NCBI GenBank assembly: GCA_963789215.1 | Contig: CAWBJY010000011.1 | Span: 744,001 to 808,000, forward strand | DNA from: Phormidesmis sp963789215 | GTDB lineage: Bacteria; Cyanobacteriota; Cyanobacteriia; Phormidesmidales; Phormidesmidaceae | Direction of reading: 5' to 3' | DNA: 64,000 nucleotides | Shown here: piece by piece, positions 53,217 through 62,045 of the stretch | How positions within the stretch are numbered: position 1 is the stretch's first letter | Layout: the number at the start of each line of letters is the position of its first letter | Notes under the pieces: model-generated | The model's database searches: none | The model's input: the letters and a program-made list of their open reading frames with translations, nothing else | What the model was told of the DNA's origin: nothing | Translations under genes and position numbers: made by a program

Positions 53217-53369
53217 CTCCTAAGAAACACACTCAGCCGTATCTGGGGCTATTTCATTCTAAAGAGTGGCTTGAGCAAATCAAGTCCCTACCCAGCTTTT
53301 CGCTGAGCTTGAGCCATATTGTCAAAACCATAATCTCGGCACAAATCAAGGGATAGATTACGAGCGATG
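53217..53369. other. Segment with possible mobile-element debris
   Basis: The gap after the truncated kinase shares the TTTCATTCTAAA core with the palindrome at 48376-48417. Minus-strand frames encode short transposase-like peptides (NMAQAQRKAG; LFRMK) too brief to identify. Confidence 0.3.
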
Positions 53370-55404
53370 CTATGTCTTTGCGTCTGAAAGGGCAGTGCGG
53401 GCCATAGATGCGATCGCCCGATCAGTCGCCTTTGGCAGCTGATAATACTTACCGCCTGCTACCTTCGCTAGCTCCTTACCAAACCCGGTCGAAACAAACT
53501 TCCGCTCCGTGTCAATAATCAACATCTGGTAACCAAGCGAGCGGATATTGCCCGCAATCTCCAACAGCTCTGCCTTAATATCCGGCTTTTCTGCGCCTTC
53601 TTCTGGCTCATCGCCCAAAGAGCGAGCAAGCGGCACATTCCCGCGCCCGTCCGTAATCGCTACAATTACCACGCTTCCCACATCCCCAGACTTTTGAGCA
53701 TTCGTACCCACCCGCGCTGCCTGCATCAGCCCATGAGCTAAAGGCGATCCGCCGCCGCAGGCCATCGTTTCTAACCGCCGCTTGGCCGCCGTAATCGATC
53801 GAGTTGGAGGCAGCAGCACTTCTGCCTGCTCGCCTCTAAAGGGAATGAGCGCGACCTGATCGCGATTTTGGTAGGCGTCGGTGAGTAGACTAAGCACCGC
53901 GCCTTTAGCATTTTGCATTCGGTTTAGCGCCATCGAGCCAGAGGCATCGACGACAAAAATAATGAGCGAACCGGCTTTGCGAGCAAGGCGTTTAGCGCGA
54001 ATGTCTCCCTGTTCTACAATTACCTTGCGCTCAGGTTGACGCTCTCTGCGAGCCTTTTGGTACGGGGCAGCGGCCCGCAGCGTGGCGTCTACGGCAATAC
54101 GACGAGCCTGCCCGGACGGGATAAAGGGTTTGATATAGCGGCCTCGCTCATCGGAGAAGATGACGCTGTTCTTTACCGGAAGTTCCTTGCTTGCCAGTGG
54201 TTTCGGCAAAGCCTAGCAGCGATGGGTCGAGTACAACTCCTTCGGCGTCAAAAACAAACTCTTCGGGGATAGAAGGCGGCGTTTCAGGCTGTTCTTCTTG
54301 TTCTTCATTCTCGTCGTCTTCGTTGTCAGAATCTTCTTCTGAGTTGTCGTCAGAATCGTCTTGCTGATCTTGCGGTGGCGGAGGTGGGGGTGGCTGCTGG
54401 TCTTCTTGCGGCGGTACAGCGCTCGATCGCGGCACAATCACCAGCTCTACGGCGCTGCGCAAATCGTCTGCGGTGACGGTGGTGCGGCCATCTAGGGCGG
54501 CGCAGGCTTTGGCCACGCGCACGGCAAAGAGTTCGGCCCGGTGGCCCATGACGCCGCCTCGAATCGCTTCGGTGACGAGGTAGTTAATTTGTTCGGACGT
54601 GATAGTCACGTCTTTTAGCCATTCGCGGGCGAGGATGATTTGGGTTTTGAGCGAGTCGATTTCTTCTTCGTATTCGGCCAGAAATGGGGTGGGGTTGTTG
54701 GCAAAGTTGTTGACTTGCTCTACAGCCTGAACGCGATCTTCTAGGGTGAGGGCGGTATCGGCGGAAAGTGCGATCGCAATTCGATCCAACAAATGTTCTC
54801 GTAGATTTCCTTCTTCTGGGTTGTAGGTTGCAATCATCAGCGGCTTGCAAGGATGCGCAAAGCTAATGCCTTCTCGCTCTATCTGGTTGCGGCCCTCCGT
54901 CAGCGCAGACAGCAACAGATTGCTGACCTGATCGTCTAATAAATTGACTTCATCAATGTAAAGAACGCCTCTATGCGCCTCTGCTAGTAGGCCCGGCTGA
55001 AAAACACTTTCTCCGGTGCTAATTGACTGGGCTACATCCACAGAACCGAGTAAGCGATCTTCTGTAACACCCAGCGGGATTTGAATAAACGGCGCTTTAA
55101 TGACGGCGGTGGGAAGATCGTCTATCGGCGTATCGGCCTCGAACTTAGCAGCGGTTTCGTCATCCCATTCACTAGGCTTAGTGGGGTCGCAGTTGGTAGA
55201 GCCTTCGATGATTTCAATCGGGGGCAAAAGCTGAAAAAGCGCTCTAGCTAGAACAGATTTGGCAGTGCCTCTTCTGCCTGCAATCACCACGCCGCCCAAC
55301 TCTGGATCTACGGCTGAGAGCAGCAGCGCAAACTTGATGGCGTCTTGGCCAACAACGGCCATGAGTGGAAAGGCGGGGAGAGAATTAGGCGTAAGGACTG
55401 GCAT
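53370..55404 (-). CDS. chlD: Magnesium chelatase subunit D, frameshifted as read
   Basis: ChlD, with ChlI and ChlH, inserts Mg2+ into protoporphyrin IX. The first frame (from ATG 55404, MPVLTPNSLPAFPLMAVVGQ) encodes the AAA+ part with Walker A region AGRRGTAKSVLAR and the acidic Pro-rich linker, and ends out of frame at 54148. The second frame (to 53370) encodes RGRYIKPFIPSGQARRIAVD and the VWA/MIDAS domain FVVDASGSMALNRMQ. Removing one base at about 54171 (SGK-NSVIFSDERG) restores a protein of about 675 residues, the usual ChlD length. The Walker A reads GRRGTAKS, normal for this family. Lies downstream of ccmK4. Confidence 0.88.
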
Positions 55405-55446
55405 GGGAAAGGGAAAGGGGGGATGGAAGGGGAAAAAGGACAAATA

Positions 55447-55481
55447 TTAAAACAGCTCCTGTCCAAAGGGATAAGAGCTGT
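55447..55481 (-). terminator. Probable intrinsic terminator between ccmK4 and chlD
   Basis: On the minus strand ACAGCTC (55475-55481) pairs with GAGCTGT (55452-55458), followed by TTTAATATTTG. Seven base pairs with a long loop and a broken T-run, so moderate strength at best. Confidence 0.45.
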
Positions 55482-55528
55482 GTGCAGTTGCGCTAAGCGC
55501 GGACAGGCCAGAGGCCCCTCCTACGAGG

Positions 55529-55573
55529 TGTATTCTGACAAGATGTATTCTGGCAAGATGTATTCTGACAATT
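55529..55573. repeat. 15-bp tandem repeat, three copies
   Basis: TGTATTCTGACAAGA at 55529, TGTATTCTGGCAAGA at 55544 and TGTATTCTGACAATT at 55559, ending 3 bp past the ccmK4 stop. Confidence 0.96.
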
Positions 55574-55576
55574 TGA

Positions 55577-55936
55577 TTAGGACAGTTGGCGACCGCTGGT
55601 GCTACCAGGAATGATGGGGACTTCTACGGCTTCGCGGAACTCTTCTACACTCTCTTCAAACTGAATTGGCAAAACGCTGACGACGTTCTCGTGCGGGCGA
55701 GGGATGATGACCCAGGTTTCTAGCACGCCGCCCGGTGCGTTTTGAGCGGCTTCTACACCGGCTTCCATCGCAGCTTTTACTTCCGAAACGCTGCCGCGAA
55801 TGTTAATGCAGAACCGGGCGCTTCCGGCTCGAATGTAAGTAACTAGAGTCACTCGACCGGCTTTTACCATCGCGTCTGCGGCTGCAAGTACGGGGGGAAA
55901 CCCTTTAGTTTCGAGCGATCCAACTGCCTGTGGCAT
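55577..55936 (-). CDS. ccmK4: Carboxysome shell protein CcmK4-type
   Basis: A 119-residue BMC-domain protein. MPQAVGSLETKGFPPVLAAADAMVKAGRVT is the hexamer interface region, the pore loop reads RAGSARF, and TWVIIPRPHENVVSVLP is the CcmK4 signature. The C-terminal tail after residue 105 is about 12 residues longer than usual. CcmK hexamers tile beta-carboxysome facets; K4 with K3 tunes permeability and forms a satellite locus outside the main ccm operon, as here. It follows ccmK3 by 113 bp. Confidence 0.93.
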   Translation of the reverse strand: MPQAVGSLETKGFPPVLAAADAMVKAGRVTLVTYIRAGSARFCINIRGSVSEVKAAMEAGVEAAQNAPGGVLETWVIIPRPHENVVSVLPIQFEESVEEFREAVEVPIIPGSTSGRQLS

Positions 55937-56049
55937 CTATAATTCTCCAAGATTTGATGTGGAGACCCAGGAAAGATTAGGAGAACTCCATCACCGATTG
56001 TACGGGAGAAAGGGCGTGGTCAGCGCGAGTGCGAACAGTTGTTTACTTA

Positions 56050-56361
56050 TCAACCTTCGGCGAATGGCAGCGAGTCTTCGGTGTAGTCTAGCTCCAGCGT
56101 GTGGATGACGTTTGCGGTGGGATTGGGGATGAGCGTATGGGCGTAGGCACCGTCGCCATAGCAGGCGTTGGCGGCTTTGAGCCCGGCTTCTAGAGCGGCT
56201 TTGACTTCGGCGTTGGGGCCGCGCACAACGACGTACTGATGTCCGCTGTCGGCAGGCGCAATTTTGATCAGGGTAACGCGGCCTGCTTTTACCATGGCGT
56301 CTGCGGCTGCAAGGGAAGCGGGAAATCCGTGGGTCTCGATGGTGACAACGGCAATAGGCAT
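56050..56361 (-). CDS. ccmK3: Carboxysome shell protein CcmK3-type
   Basis: A 103-residue BMC-domain protein, paired with ccmK4 as in other beta-cyanobacteria. The fold is intact (PASLAAADAMVKAGRVTLIK, VVVRGPNAEVKAALEAG), but the loop that lines the pore in CcmK1/2/4 (x-GS-A/G-R) reads PADSGHQYV, and the C terminus is shortened. This fits CcmK3, which in known cases forms hexamers only together with CcmK4. First gene of the minus-strand ccmK3-ccmK4-chlD run. Confidence 0.9.
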   Translation of the reverse strand: MPIAVVTIETHGFPASLAAADAMVKAGRVTLIKIAPADSGHQYVVVRGPNAEVKAALEAGLKAANACYGDGAYAHTLIPNPTANVIHTLELDYTEDSLPFAEG

Positions 56362-56431
56362 AGGGTTAGCGGGCTAGCGATCGCCCAAATTATACCGCGA
56401 TGCGCTGCCACGCCAGAACTAAGTTTTGAGG

Positions 56432-57019
56432 CTAAACCTTAATTCCGCTGGGCGTTTGTAGGGTGGCGATGATGCGATCGCACCCCGAGTCAGGATAGGC
56501 CCAGGCGTAATAGCTTTCCTTTGGATTTCCCCAGCACAGCAGCAGATACAGCTCGTCTCTGGTCGCTTCTACATCGGCCCATTCTGCGTTCTCAATGAGC
56601 GCCTCTACCCGCGCTAGCTCAATCAGCTCGGGCGGATTGGTGGCTCGCCACAGCCGCAGCCCAGCTATCGACGCTTGCCAGAAGGCGATAACGGCTCCTT
56701 TCGCCGCCCCCAGTCTGAGCTTGTCTTCGGCGGTGGCGGTGAGCTGCGGATGGATCTCGGGAAAGCGGACGGCGCGGCCTTTGAATTTGCACTCGCGCCA
56801 GACGATGCCAGAGACGCCTTCGACGATTTGATACTGATGGATTTGCTCGCGAAAGTCTCGAAAAGCGTAGATTTGGCTAAGTTTTTGCGGCCCAATGGCT
56901 TTGGTAATGACAGGATTGTCTAGGCGGCGGTCGTCGTTTAGAAGCAGGCGATCGCCCCGGACGGCGGCCTTCATCTCAGCGTCGAGGATATCTAAAAGCT
57001 GGGCAGTGGTATAGGCCAT
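56432..57019 (-). CDS. Conserved hypothetical protein
   Basis: A 195-residue soluble, Trp- and Tyr-rich protein. It looks like a genuine gene: acidic-basic mixed composition, conserved-looking motifs VEGVSGIVWRECKFKGRAVRFPEIHPQ and LLLCWGNPKESYYAWAYPD, and no membrane segments. I do not recognise a family. It ends 71 bp upstream of ccmK3 on the same strand and could be co-transcribed with it. Confidence 0.7.
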   Translation of the reverse strand: MAYTTAQLLDILDAEMKAAVRGDRLLLNDDRRLDNPVITKAIGPQKLSQIYAFRDFREQIHQYQIVEGVSGIVWRECKFKGRAVRFPEIHPQLTATAEDKLRLGAAKGAVIAFWQASIAGLRLWRATNPPELIELARVEALIENAEWADVEATRDELYLLLCWGNPKESYYAWAYPDSGCDRIIATLQTPSGIKV

Positions 57020-57117
57020 CGCGCTTGTTGCCGGTAACTTTGACTGATTTTATCAAGAATTACTGACGCGGTTAGCTACTGATTTGACAGAGTTGAGCTA
57101 ATTTTTGCGCTTTTCCC

Positions 57118-57139
57118 TAGGAATAGCTTAGGAATAGCT
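57118..57139. repeat. 11-bp exact tandem duplication over a stop codon
   Basis: TAGGAATAGCT twice; the nucleoside hydrolase stop (57128-57130) spans the copies' junction. Confidence 0.95.
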
Positions 57140-58069
57140 AGCCAACGCCTGGATCAGCAGTTCGTACAGACCCTCTGCGTTTACGGTGTCGGCCACTTGA
57201 ACCGTTGAAGGCGCGTCGCTGTACCAGTCGATGACCGTGCGCCCGATCGTTTGCTCTCCGGTGGTTTCGACTGTAACGGGGACTTGCTGGGTGGTAAATA
57301 AGTCGGGCTGAAGCAGGTAGGCGATGACGCAGGGATCGTGAAGGGGGCCGCCGGGAAGGCCGTAGAGGTTGCGATCGCCCTGTCCATAAAAAGAAAGCAT
57401 TCCCGCTGCTGCGGCTGCTACCGGGTTGCCGACGGCTCGAATACGCGCTAGGCGCTCTGGGGTGGTCAGCACCTGATGCGTGGTGTCTAGCGTGAATAAG
57501 ACGGTGGGGATGTCGGCAGCGAAGACTACGTGAGCAGCGTGAGGGTCTACGTAGATATTGAATTCGGCGGATGGGGTGATGTTGCCCTGGCCTCTAGCGC
57601 CTCCCATGATGACCAGCTGCCGAATGTTTTTGGCAATTTGTGGCCGCTGGATGAGGGCAACCGCGATATTGGTGAGCGGGCCAAGCACAGCAACGGTCAC
57701 AGGCTCAGCGGCACTCAGTAGCTGAGCGGTGAGAAAGTCTACGGCGTGCTGGGTGGGCGCGGTGCCCGTTGGCTCAGGGAGATCCGCGCCCTGTAGTCCG
57801 GTGGCTCCGTGGACGTCTTCGGCCGTGGCGAGCGATCGCAAAAGTGGACGCGGACAGCCTGCATAAACTGGAGTTTCGGGTTTGCCCGCTAGGGTGCAGA
57901 TTTTGCGGGCGTTGCGGTGCGTGAGGGCGAGCGGGACGTTGCCTGCAACGGTGGTAACGCCAAGAAGCGGGAGAGCCTGCGCGGGGGCCAGGGCGAGGAG
58001 AAGGGCGATCGCGTCATCTACGCCGGGATCACAGTCTATTATTAAGGGGCTGTTCATCTTAGTGTTCAT
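57128..58069 (-). CDS. Inosine/uridine-preferring nucleoside hydrolase
   Basis: About 313 residues from ATG 58069; the frame is open to a TTG at 58111. The N-terminal Ca2+-binding motif DCDPGVDDAIALLLAL (D-x-D-P-G-x-DD) is diagnostic. Further conserved parts are VTVAVLGPLTNIAVAL, VIMGGARGQGNITPSAEFNI and HDPCVIAYLL. It splits nucleosides to base and ribose in purine or pyrimidine salvage. Divergent from the SLH gene. Confidence 0.92.
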   Translation of the reverse strand: MNTKMNSPLIIDCDPGVDDAIALLLALAPAQALPLLGVTTVAGNVPLALTHRNARKICTLAGKPETPVYAGCPRPLLRSLATAEDVHGATGLQGADLPEPTGTAPTQHAVDFLTAQLLSAAEPVTVAVLGPLTNIAVALIQRPQIAKNIRQLVIMGGARGQGNITPSAEFNIYVDPHAAHVVFAADIPTVLFTLDTTHQVLTTPERLARIRAVGNPVAAAAAGMLSFYGQGDRNLYGLPGGPLHDPCVIAYLLQPDLFTTQQVPVTVETTGEQTIGRTVIDWYSDAPSTVQVADTVNAEGLYELLIQALASYS

Positions 58070-58109
58070 GACGGGGCCATTGTACGCTAGCTTAATATCC
58101 GTGTTGGAC

Positions 58110-58131
58110 AATGCGAATAGAATGCGAATAG
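58110..58131. repeat. 11-bp exact tandem duplication
   Basis: AATGCGAATAG twice, between the divergent nucleoside hydrolase and SLH genes. Confidence 0.95.
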
Positions 58132-58147
58132 TAGGTACTTGGCGCGA

Positions 58148-59204
58148 ATGATGACTCGGATCTGGTTGACTCGTTTTGGACGACTTTCGGTGCTAGCTAG
58201 CCTGCTGTTGTCGGCGGGCTGCGCGGGCAGTTCATTGGGCGATCGCGTTGGCCAAAGCCTAGAAGCCGATCCTCAGCTTGTAGAGGGCGAGCCAAAGTCA
58301 ATTGTGATCACCGACTCTGCGGAAGATGCCGCAAAAGCGCCTGATAGCTCAGACGAAACAGAGAAAGCCCCGTCTGATAGCTCGGCCAAAGATCCGGTAG
58401 AGAAGTCGCAAGCTACAGCGGCAGCACCCAAGAAAGCAAATCCTGCTGTCGTCGCCGGAGACTATGTTGACGTAGACAAAGCGCCCGAAGAAATTCAGCC
58501 CTATCTAGTCGATCTCATTGAGCTGGATCTTTTAAAGACTAACCCCACCTGCGAAGTCAGCAGATGGCAAAACGCAGGCTGCTCCCGATCAGTTTCAGCC
58601 TAATCAGGCCGTGACCCGCCGGGAGTATGCGCGGTGGCTGCTCGCAACGAACAATCGCTTTTACGCCGACCAGCGCAGTCGCAAAATTCGCGCCGGGGTC
58701 AGCAGTAGCTCGCCCGTCTTTAAGGATGTGTCCACTAGCGATGCAGACTTTGGCGCTATTCAGGGGTTAGCCGAAGCGGGAATTATCCCTAGTCCACTCA
58801 CGGGTAGCAGCACAGAGCTAACCTTTCGCCCCGACGCGCCGCTTACTCGCAAGGACTTGCTTTTGTGGAAGGTGCCTTTGGATACGCGATCGCCTTTGCC
58901 ACAGGCTACCGCAGCGGCCGTAGAAGAGGCTTGGGGTTTTCAAGATGCGGCTAAGATTCCCGCAAGACCGCTGCAGGCCGTGCTAGCCGACTATCAAAAC
59001 GGCGATCTTTCCAACATCCGCCGCGCCTTTGGTTATACGACGCTATTTCAGCCAGATAAAGCCGCCACTCGGGCCGAAGCGGCAGCGGTGCTATGGCGCT
59101 ATGGCAATTCGACTGAAGGCATCACCGCCGAAGACCTGCGAAATCCGCAGGCGGCGCAGCCGGATCAGCCGAACCAGCAGAGCGAGCCGAGAGAACAGCG
59201 GTAG
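58148..59204 (+). CDS. S-layer-homology lipoprotein, frameshifted as read
   Basis: Starts MMTRIWLTRFGRLSVLASLL with a lipobox LSAGC (Cys about residue 25), then a disordered Ser/Glu/Lys/Asp linker (to about 105), then SLH-like modules: DVDKAPEEIQPYLVDLIEL, TRREYARWLLATNNRFY, VFKDVSTSDADFGAIQGLAEAG, and TRAEAAAVLWRYGN. The first frame stops at 58603 and the second runs to 59204; dropping one base at about 58559 joins EV to ADGKTQAAPDQFQPN. SLH modules bind pyruvylated cell-wall polymers. Restored length about 350 residues. Confidence 0.8.
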
Positions 59205-59222
59205 TCTTACTTGGAGCGCGGC

Positions 59223-60298
59223 ATGGCTGATAGTAACTCTCTCGATTTGCAAGCTTGGACGGATGACCTTTTTTTTGAAGCGATCGCCGAGCTTGTAATG
59301 TGCCATTCTCCTAGCGGCGTAGAAGGAGAAGTGAACGACTATTTGCTGAAGCGCTTAGGCGAGCTAGGCGTAGACCACTGGCAAGATGACGCAGATAATA
59401 TTGTTGTAAAAATTGAGGCACAGGCGCAGGCGCACTGGCTATTACCGCGCACAAAGACGAGATTGGCGGCATCGTTAAGCGAGTAGAGGCAGAAGGACGG
59501 CTTTCTGTTCGAGCTTTAGGCGGCGCTTTTCCTTGGGTCTATGGCGAAGGTGTTGTTGATCTTTTAGGAGATCATGCTCAAATCAGCGGCATTTTGAGCT
59601 TCGGCTCGCGCCATGTCTCTCACGAATCGCCGCAAAAAGTGCAGCAAGAGGGCAAAGCCGTTCGGTGGGAGAGTGCCTGGGTTGAAACTAAACTTTCGGC
59701 GGCGCAGCTAGAAGCCGCAGGCATCCGACCCGGAACGCGAATGGTCGTGGGCAAACACCGCAAGCAGCCTTTTCGGTTAGGCGCACATATTGCGAGCTAC
59801 ACGCTAGACAACAAGGCCTCGCTCGCAATTTTGCTGGCCCTCGCTGAAACGGTAAAATCACCGCCGATAGACCTGTACTTAGTGGCTTCTGCTAAGGAGG
59901 AAGTGGGCGCAATTGGAGCGCTGTACTTCACGCAGCGAACCCGAATCGATCAGCTCATTGCCTTAGAGATTTGCCCGCTTTCGAGAGAGTATCCGCTGCA
60001 AGATGGCCCTTGGCCTGCCCTGTTTTCACAAGATAGCTACGGCGTTTATGACGAAGGGCTAAACCGAGAGATTGTCGCAGCAGCGCAGGCTATAGACATT
60101 CCTTTGCAGCTAGCGACGATTGATGGATTTGGCAGCGATGCCTCTATTGCGATGAAGTTTGGCCATGTGGCAAGAGCGTCCTGTTTGGCCTTTCCTACAC
60201 AGAACACGCACGGGTTCGAGATTGCGCATCTAAGTGCGATTCGGCATTGCTACGAAGTGTTAAAGTCTGCGATCGCTCAGTCCAAACCCTCAACCTGA
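59223..60298 (+). CDS. M42-family aminopeptidase/endoglucanase-type peptidase, frameshifted as read
   Basis: An M42 metallopeptidase. The first frame (ATG 59223, GGAG 6 bases upstream) gives the N-terminal helix, MCHSPSGVEGEVNDYLLKRL, and ends at 59486. The second frame resumes from about 59425 with ALAITAHKDEIGG, which carries the metal ligand His-x-Asp, DNKASLAILLAL (second Asp), AKEEVGAIGA (catalytic Glu pair) and HGFEIAHLSA (last His). A one-base loss (or two-base gain) in the GC-rich hexamer repeat near 59420-59432 explains it. Restored length about 355 residues. Directly after the SLH gene. Confidence 0.83.
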
Positions 60299-60307
60299 TT
60301 CATAAAC

Positions 60308-60649
60308 TTGAATGAACAGTGTCCAGGTGGGTACGTAACCGACGGCATGATTCATTTGAGTGCGATCGCGACCAACATCAACCTATCCGAAGCCAACGAC
60401 TTCAGCGCCACCTGGACAGGCACATTAAAGCCCGAGTACGCTAACTGCGTCGGCACTGCCGGTATCACCGAGGTAGACGGCGATCCTTTCCAGGGAAACT
60501 CTTACATTCGAGTCCAGATGGCCGAAGGGCAAGCCAAAGTCATCTTAGATATGACTGGTATGGGAGATGCTAACGGCTTCACCTCAAGCATCGTCGATCA
60601 AACCCTCCGCGATGGCAATCCGCGCTGGGCCTGGGGCGGCACTGATTGA
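60308..60649 (+). CDS. Hypothetical protein, probably lacking its signal peptide
   Basis: 113 residues from TTG 60308 (no ATG early in the frame). The body, with two cysteines (CPGGYVTDG, ANCVGTAG) and a C-terminal GNPRWAWGGTD, resembles secreted cyanobacterial proteins that normally begin with a signal peptide. Here the frame begins directly after the M42 stop with no signal, so the 5' end may be lost. Family not recognised with certainty. Confidence 0.5.
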   Translation: MNEQCPGGYVTDGMIHLSAIATNINLSEANDFSATWTGTLKPEYANCVGTAGITEVDGDPFQGNSYIRVQMAEGQAKVILDMTGMGDANGFTSSIVDQTLRDGNPRWAWGGTD

Positions 60650-60674
60650 GTTCTGTAAGCCAGTTCTGCAAGCC
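60649..60674. repeat. 13-bp tandem duplication after a stop codon
   Basis: AGTTCTGTAAGCC then AGTTCTGCAAGCC, beginning on the last base of the preceding stop codon. Confidence 0.93.
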
Positions 60675-60806
60675 AGTTGAACAGGTCGGGTCATCACCGC
60701 CAGAAAAGACGCCCTAACGAGCTGAGTGCTATGGAGCGCTCATCGTTAGCCAAGCATTTTTTGTAGAGGTCATCGCTTAGAATCTCAGTAGCGTTTCTAA
60801 TTTGCT

Positions 60807-62003
60807 ATGAGACCTCCTATTTCCAGGCCGCCGCTTTCTCAACTCCTCTCCCTTCGCCCGCCCCAGCTCAGAATTTATGATGCTGAAGAAGGAAAGCCGC
60901 GCCATGCCACCTGGCTAGAGCTGTTTTACGATTTGGTGTTTGTGGTGGCTGTCGCGCAGCTTGCGCATGAGCTGAGTGATGATGTGTCCTGGCGCGGCTT
61001 TTTAGAATACGCTGGGCTGTTTGCGCCGCTGTGGTGGACTTGGATTGGAACGACTTTTTACGCGAATCGGTTTGACTCGGACGATCCGATTCGGCGGGTG
61101 ATGATGGGCTTTCAGATGCTGGCGATCGCATTTTTAGCCGTCAATATCCACCATGCTTGGGACGACTCTTCTACCGGGTTCGCGCTGGGCTACATCGTGT
61201 CGCGAATTCTGCTGATTGTGGAATATTTGCGGGCCGCGAAGCATGTGCCAGAAGCGCGATCGCTGATCTATCCGATGAATGTCGGCTTTGGCTTAGGCGT
61301 TACCTGCTGGGTGGTTTCGCTATGGGTGCCGGCCCCCTGGAAGTTTGTGCTGTGGGGGCTAGGACTGCTGATCGATTTTGCCGCGCCGTTTGCTGTAGGC
61401 GATCAGCAGCGGCAGCTACCGCCTCACGCAGAGCATTTGCCGGAGCGGTTTGGGCTATTTACGATTATTGTGCTGGGCGAGGCGGTGATTGCGGTCGTCA
61501 ACGGCGTCTCCGATATGAGCTGGGGCGTGAATTCGGCGGCAACGGCGGTTTTGGGCTTTATCGCCGCGTTTAGCCTGTGGTGGCTGTACTTTGAGAACGC
61601 GTTAGAAGGCGCTTTAGAAAAAGCTCGAAGTACCGGACGGATTCTGATTGCTCAGGTGTGGCTGTACGGCCACTTGCCGCTAGTTACCGGGTTAGCGGCT
61701 GCTGGAATTGGTGTGGAGCATATCGTCCTTAGCGATCAGCGTTTTGCGCTAGCAGGCAATGAGCGCTGGTTGATGGCCGGGTCGGTGGCGCTCTGCTATT
61801 TGGCGCTGGCGGCGCTGCACAAAACAGGGGTGATCTATGCCTGTAACTCTAGAACGCGGCACCGGCTGTTTGCGGCGGCGGTGATGTTGGCGATCGCAGC
61901 ATTCGGCGGCGGACTGCTGCCGGTGACGGTAATGGGGGCGATCGCTCTGATTGGCATTGTCCAAGTTTTACTAGATGTCTCTTTAGAAAAAGGAGACGCC
62001 TAA
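60807..62003 (+). CDS. LtrA-like low-temperature-requirement membrane protein
   Basis: A 398-residue protein with about ten helices. The N-terminal EGKPRHATWLELFYDLVFVV is the LtrA signature (W-x-E-L-F-Y-D-L-V-F). HAEHLPERFGLFTIIVLGEA near residue 205 is the second conserved block, with His/Glu residues in the membrane region. LtrA was named from Listeria growth at low temperature; its biochemical role is not established. Single gene; ends 26 bp before the convergent kinase stop. Confidence 0.85.
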   Translation: MRPPISRPPLSQLLSLRPPQLRIYDAEEGKPRHATWLELFYDLVFVVAVAQLAHELSDDVSWRGFLEYAGLFAPLWWTWIGTTFYANRFDSDDPIRRVMMGFQMLAIAFLAVNIHHAWDDSSTGFALGYIVSRILLIVEYLRAAKHVPEARSLIYPMNVGFGLGVTCWVVSLWVPAPWKFVLWGLGLLIDFAAPFAVGDQQRQLPPHAEHLPERFGLFTIIVLGEAVIAVVNGVSDMSWGVNSAATAVLGFIAAFSLWWLYFENALEGALEKARSTGRILIAQVWLYGHLPLVTGLAAAGIGVEHIVLSDQRFALAGNERWLMAGSVALCYLALAALHKTGVIYACNSRTRHRLFAAAVMLAIAAFGGGLLPVTVMGAIALIGIVQVLLDVSLEKGDA

Positions 62004-62011
62004 AGCGCTGC

Positions 62012-62045
62012 CCTAGCCTAACTCTTTACCTAGCCCAACTCTTTA
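62012..62045. repeat. 17-bp tandem duplication over a stop codon
   Basis: CCTAGCCTAACTCTTTA then CCTAGCCCAACTCTTTA; the second copy contains the hybrid-kinase stop codon (62030). Confidence 0.95.
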
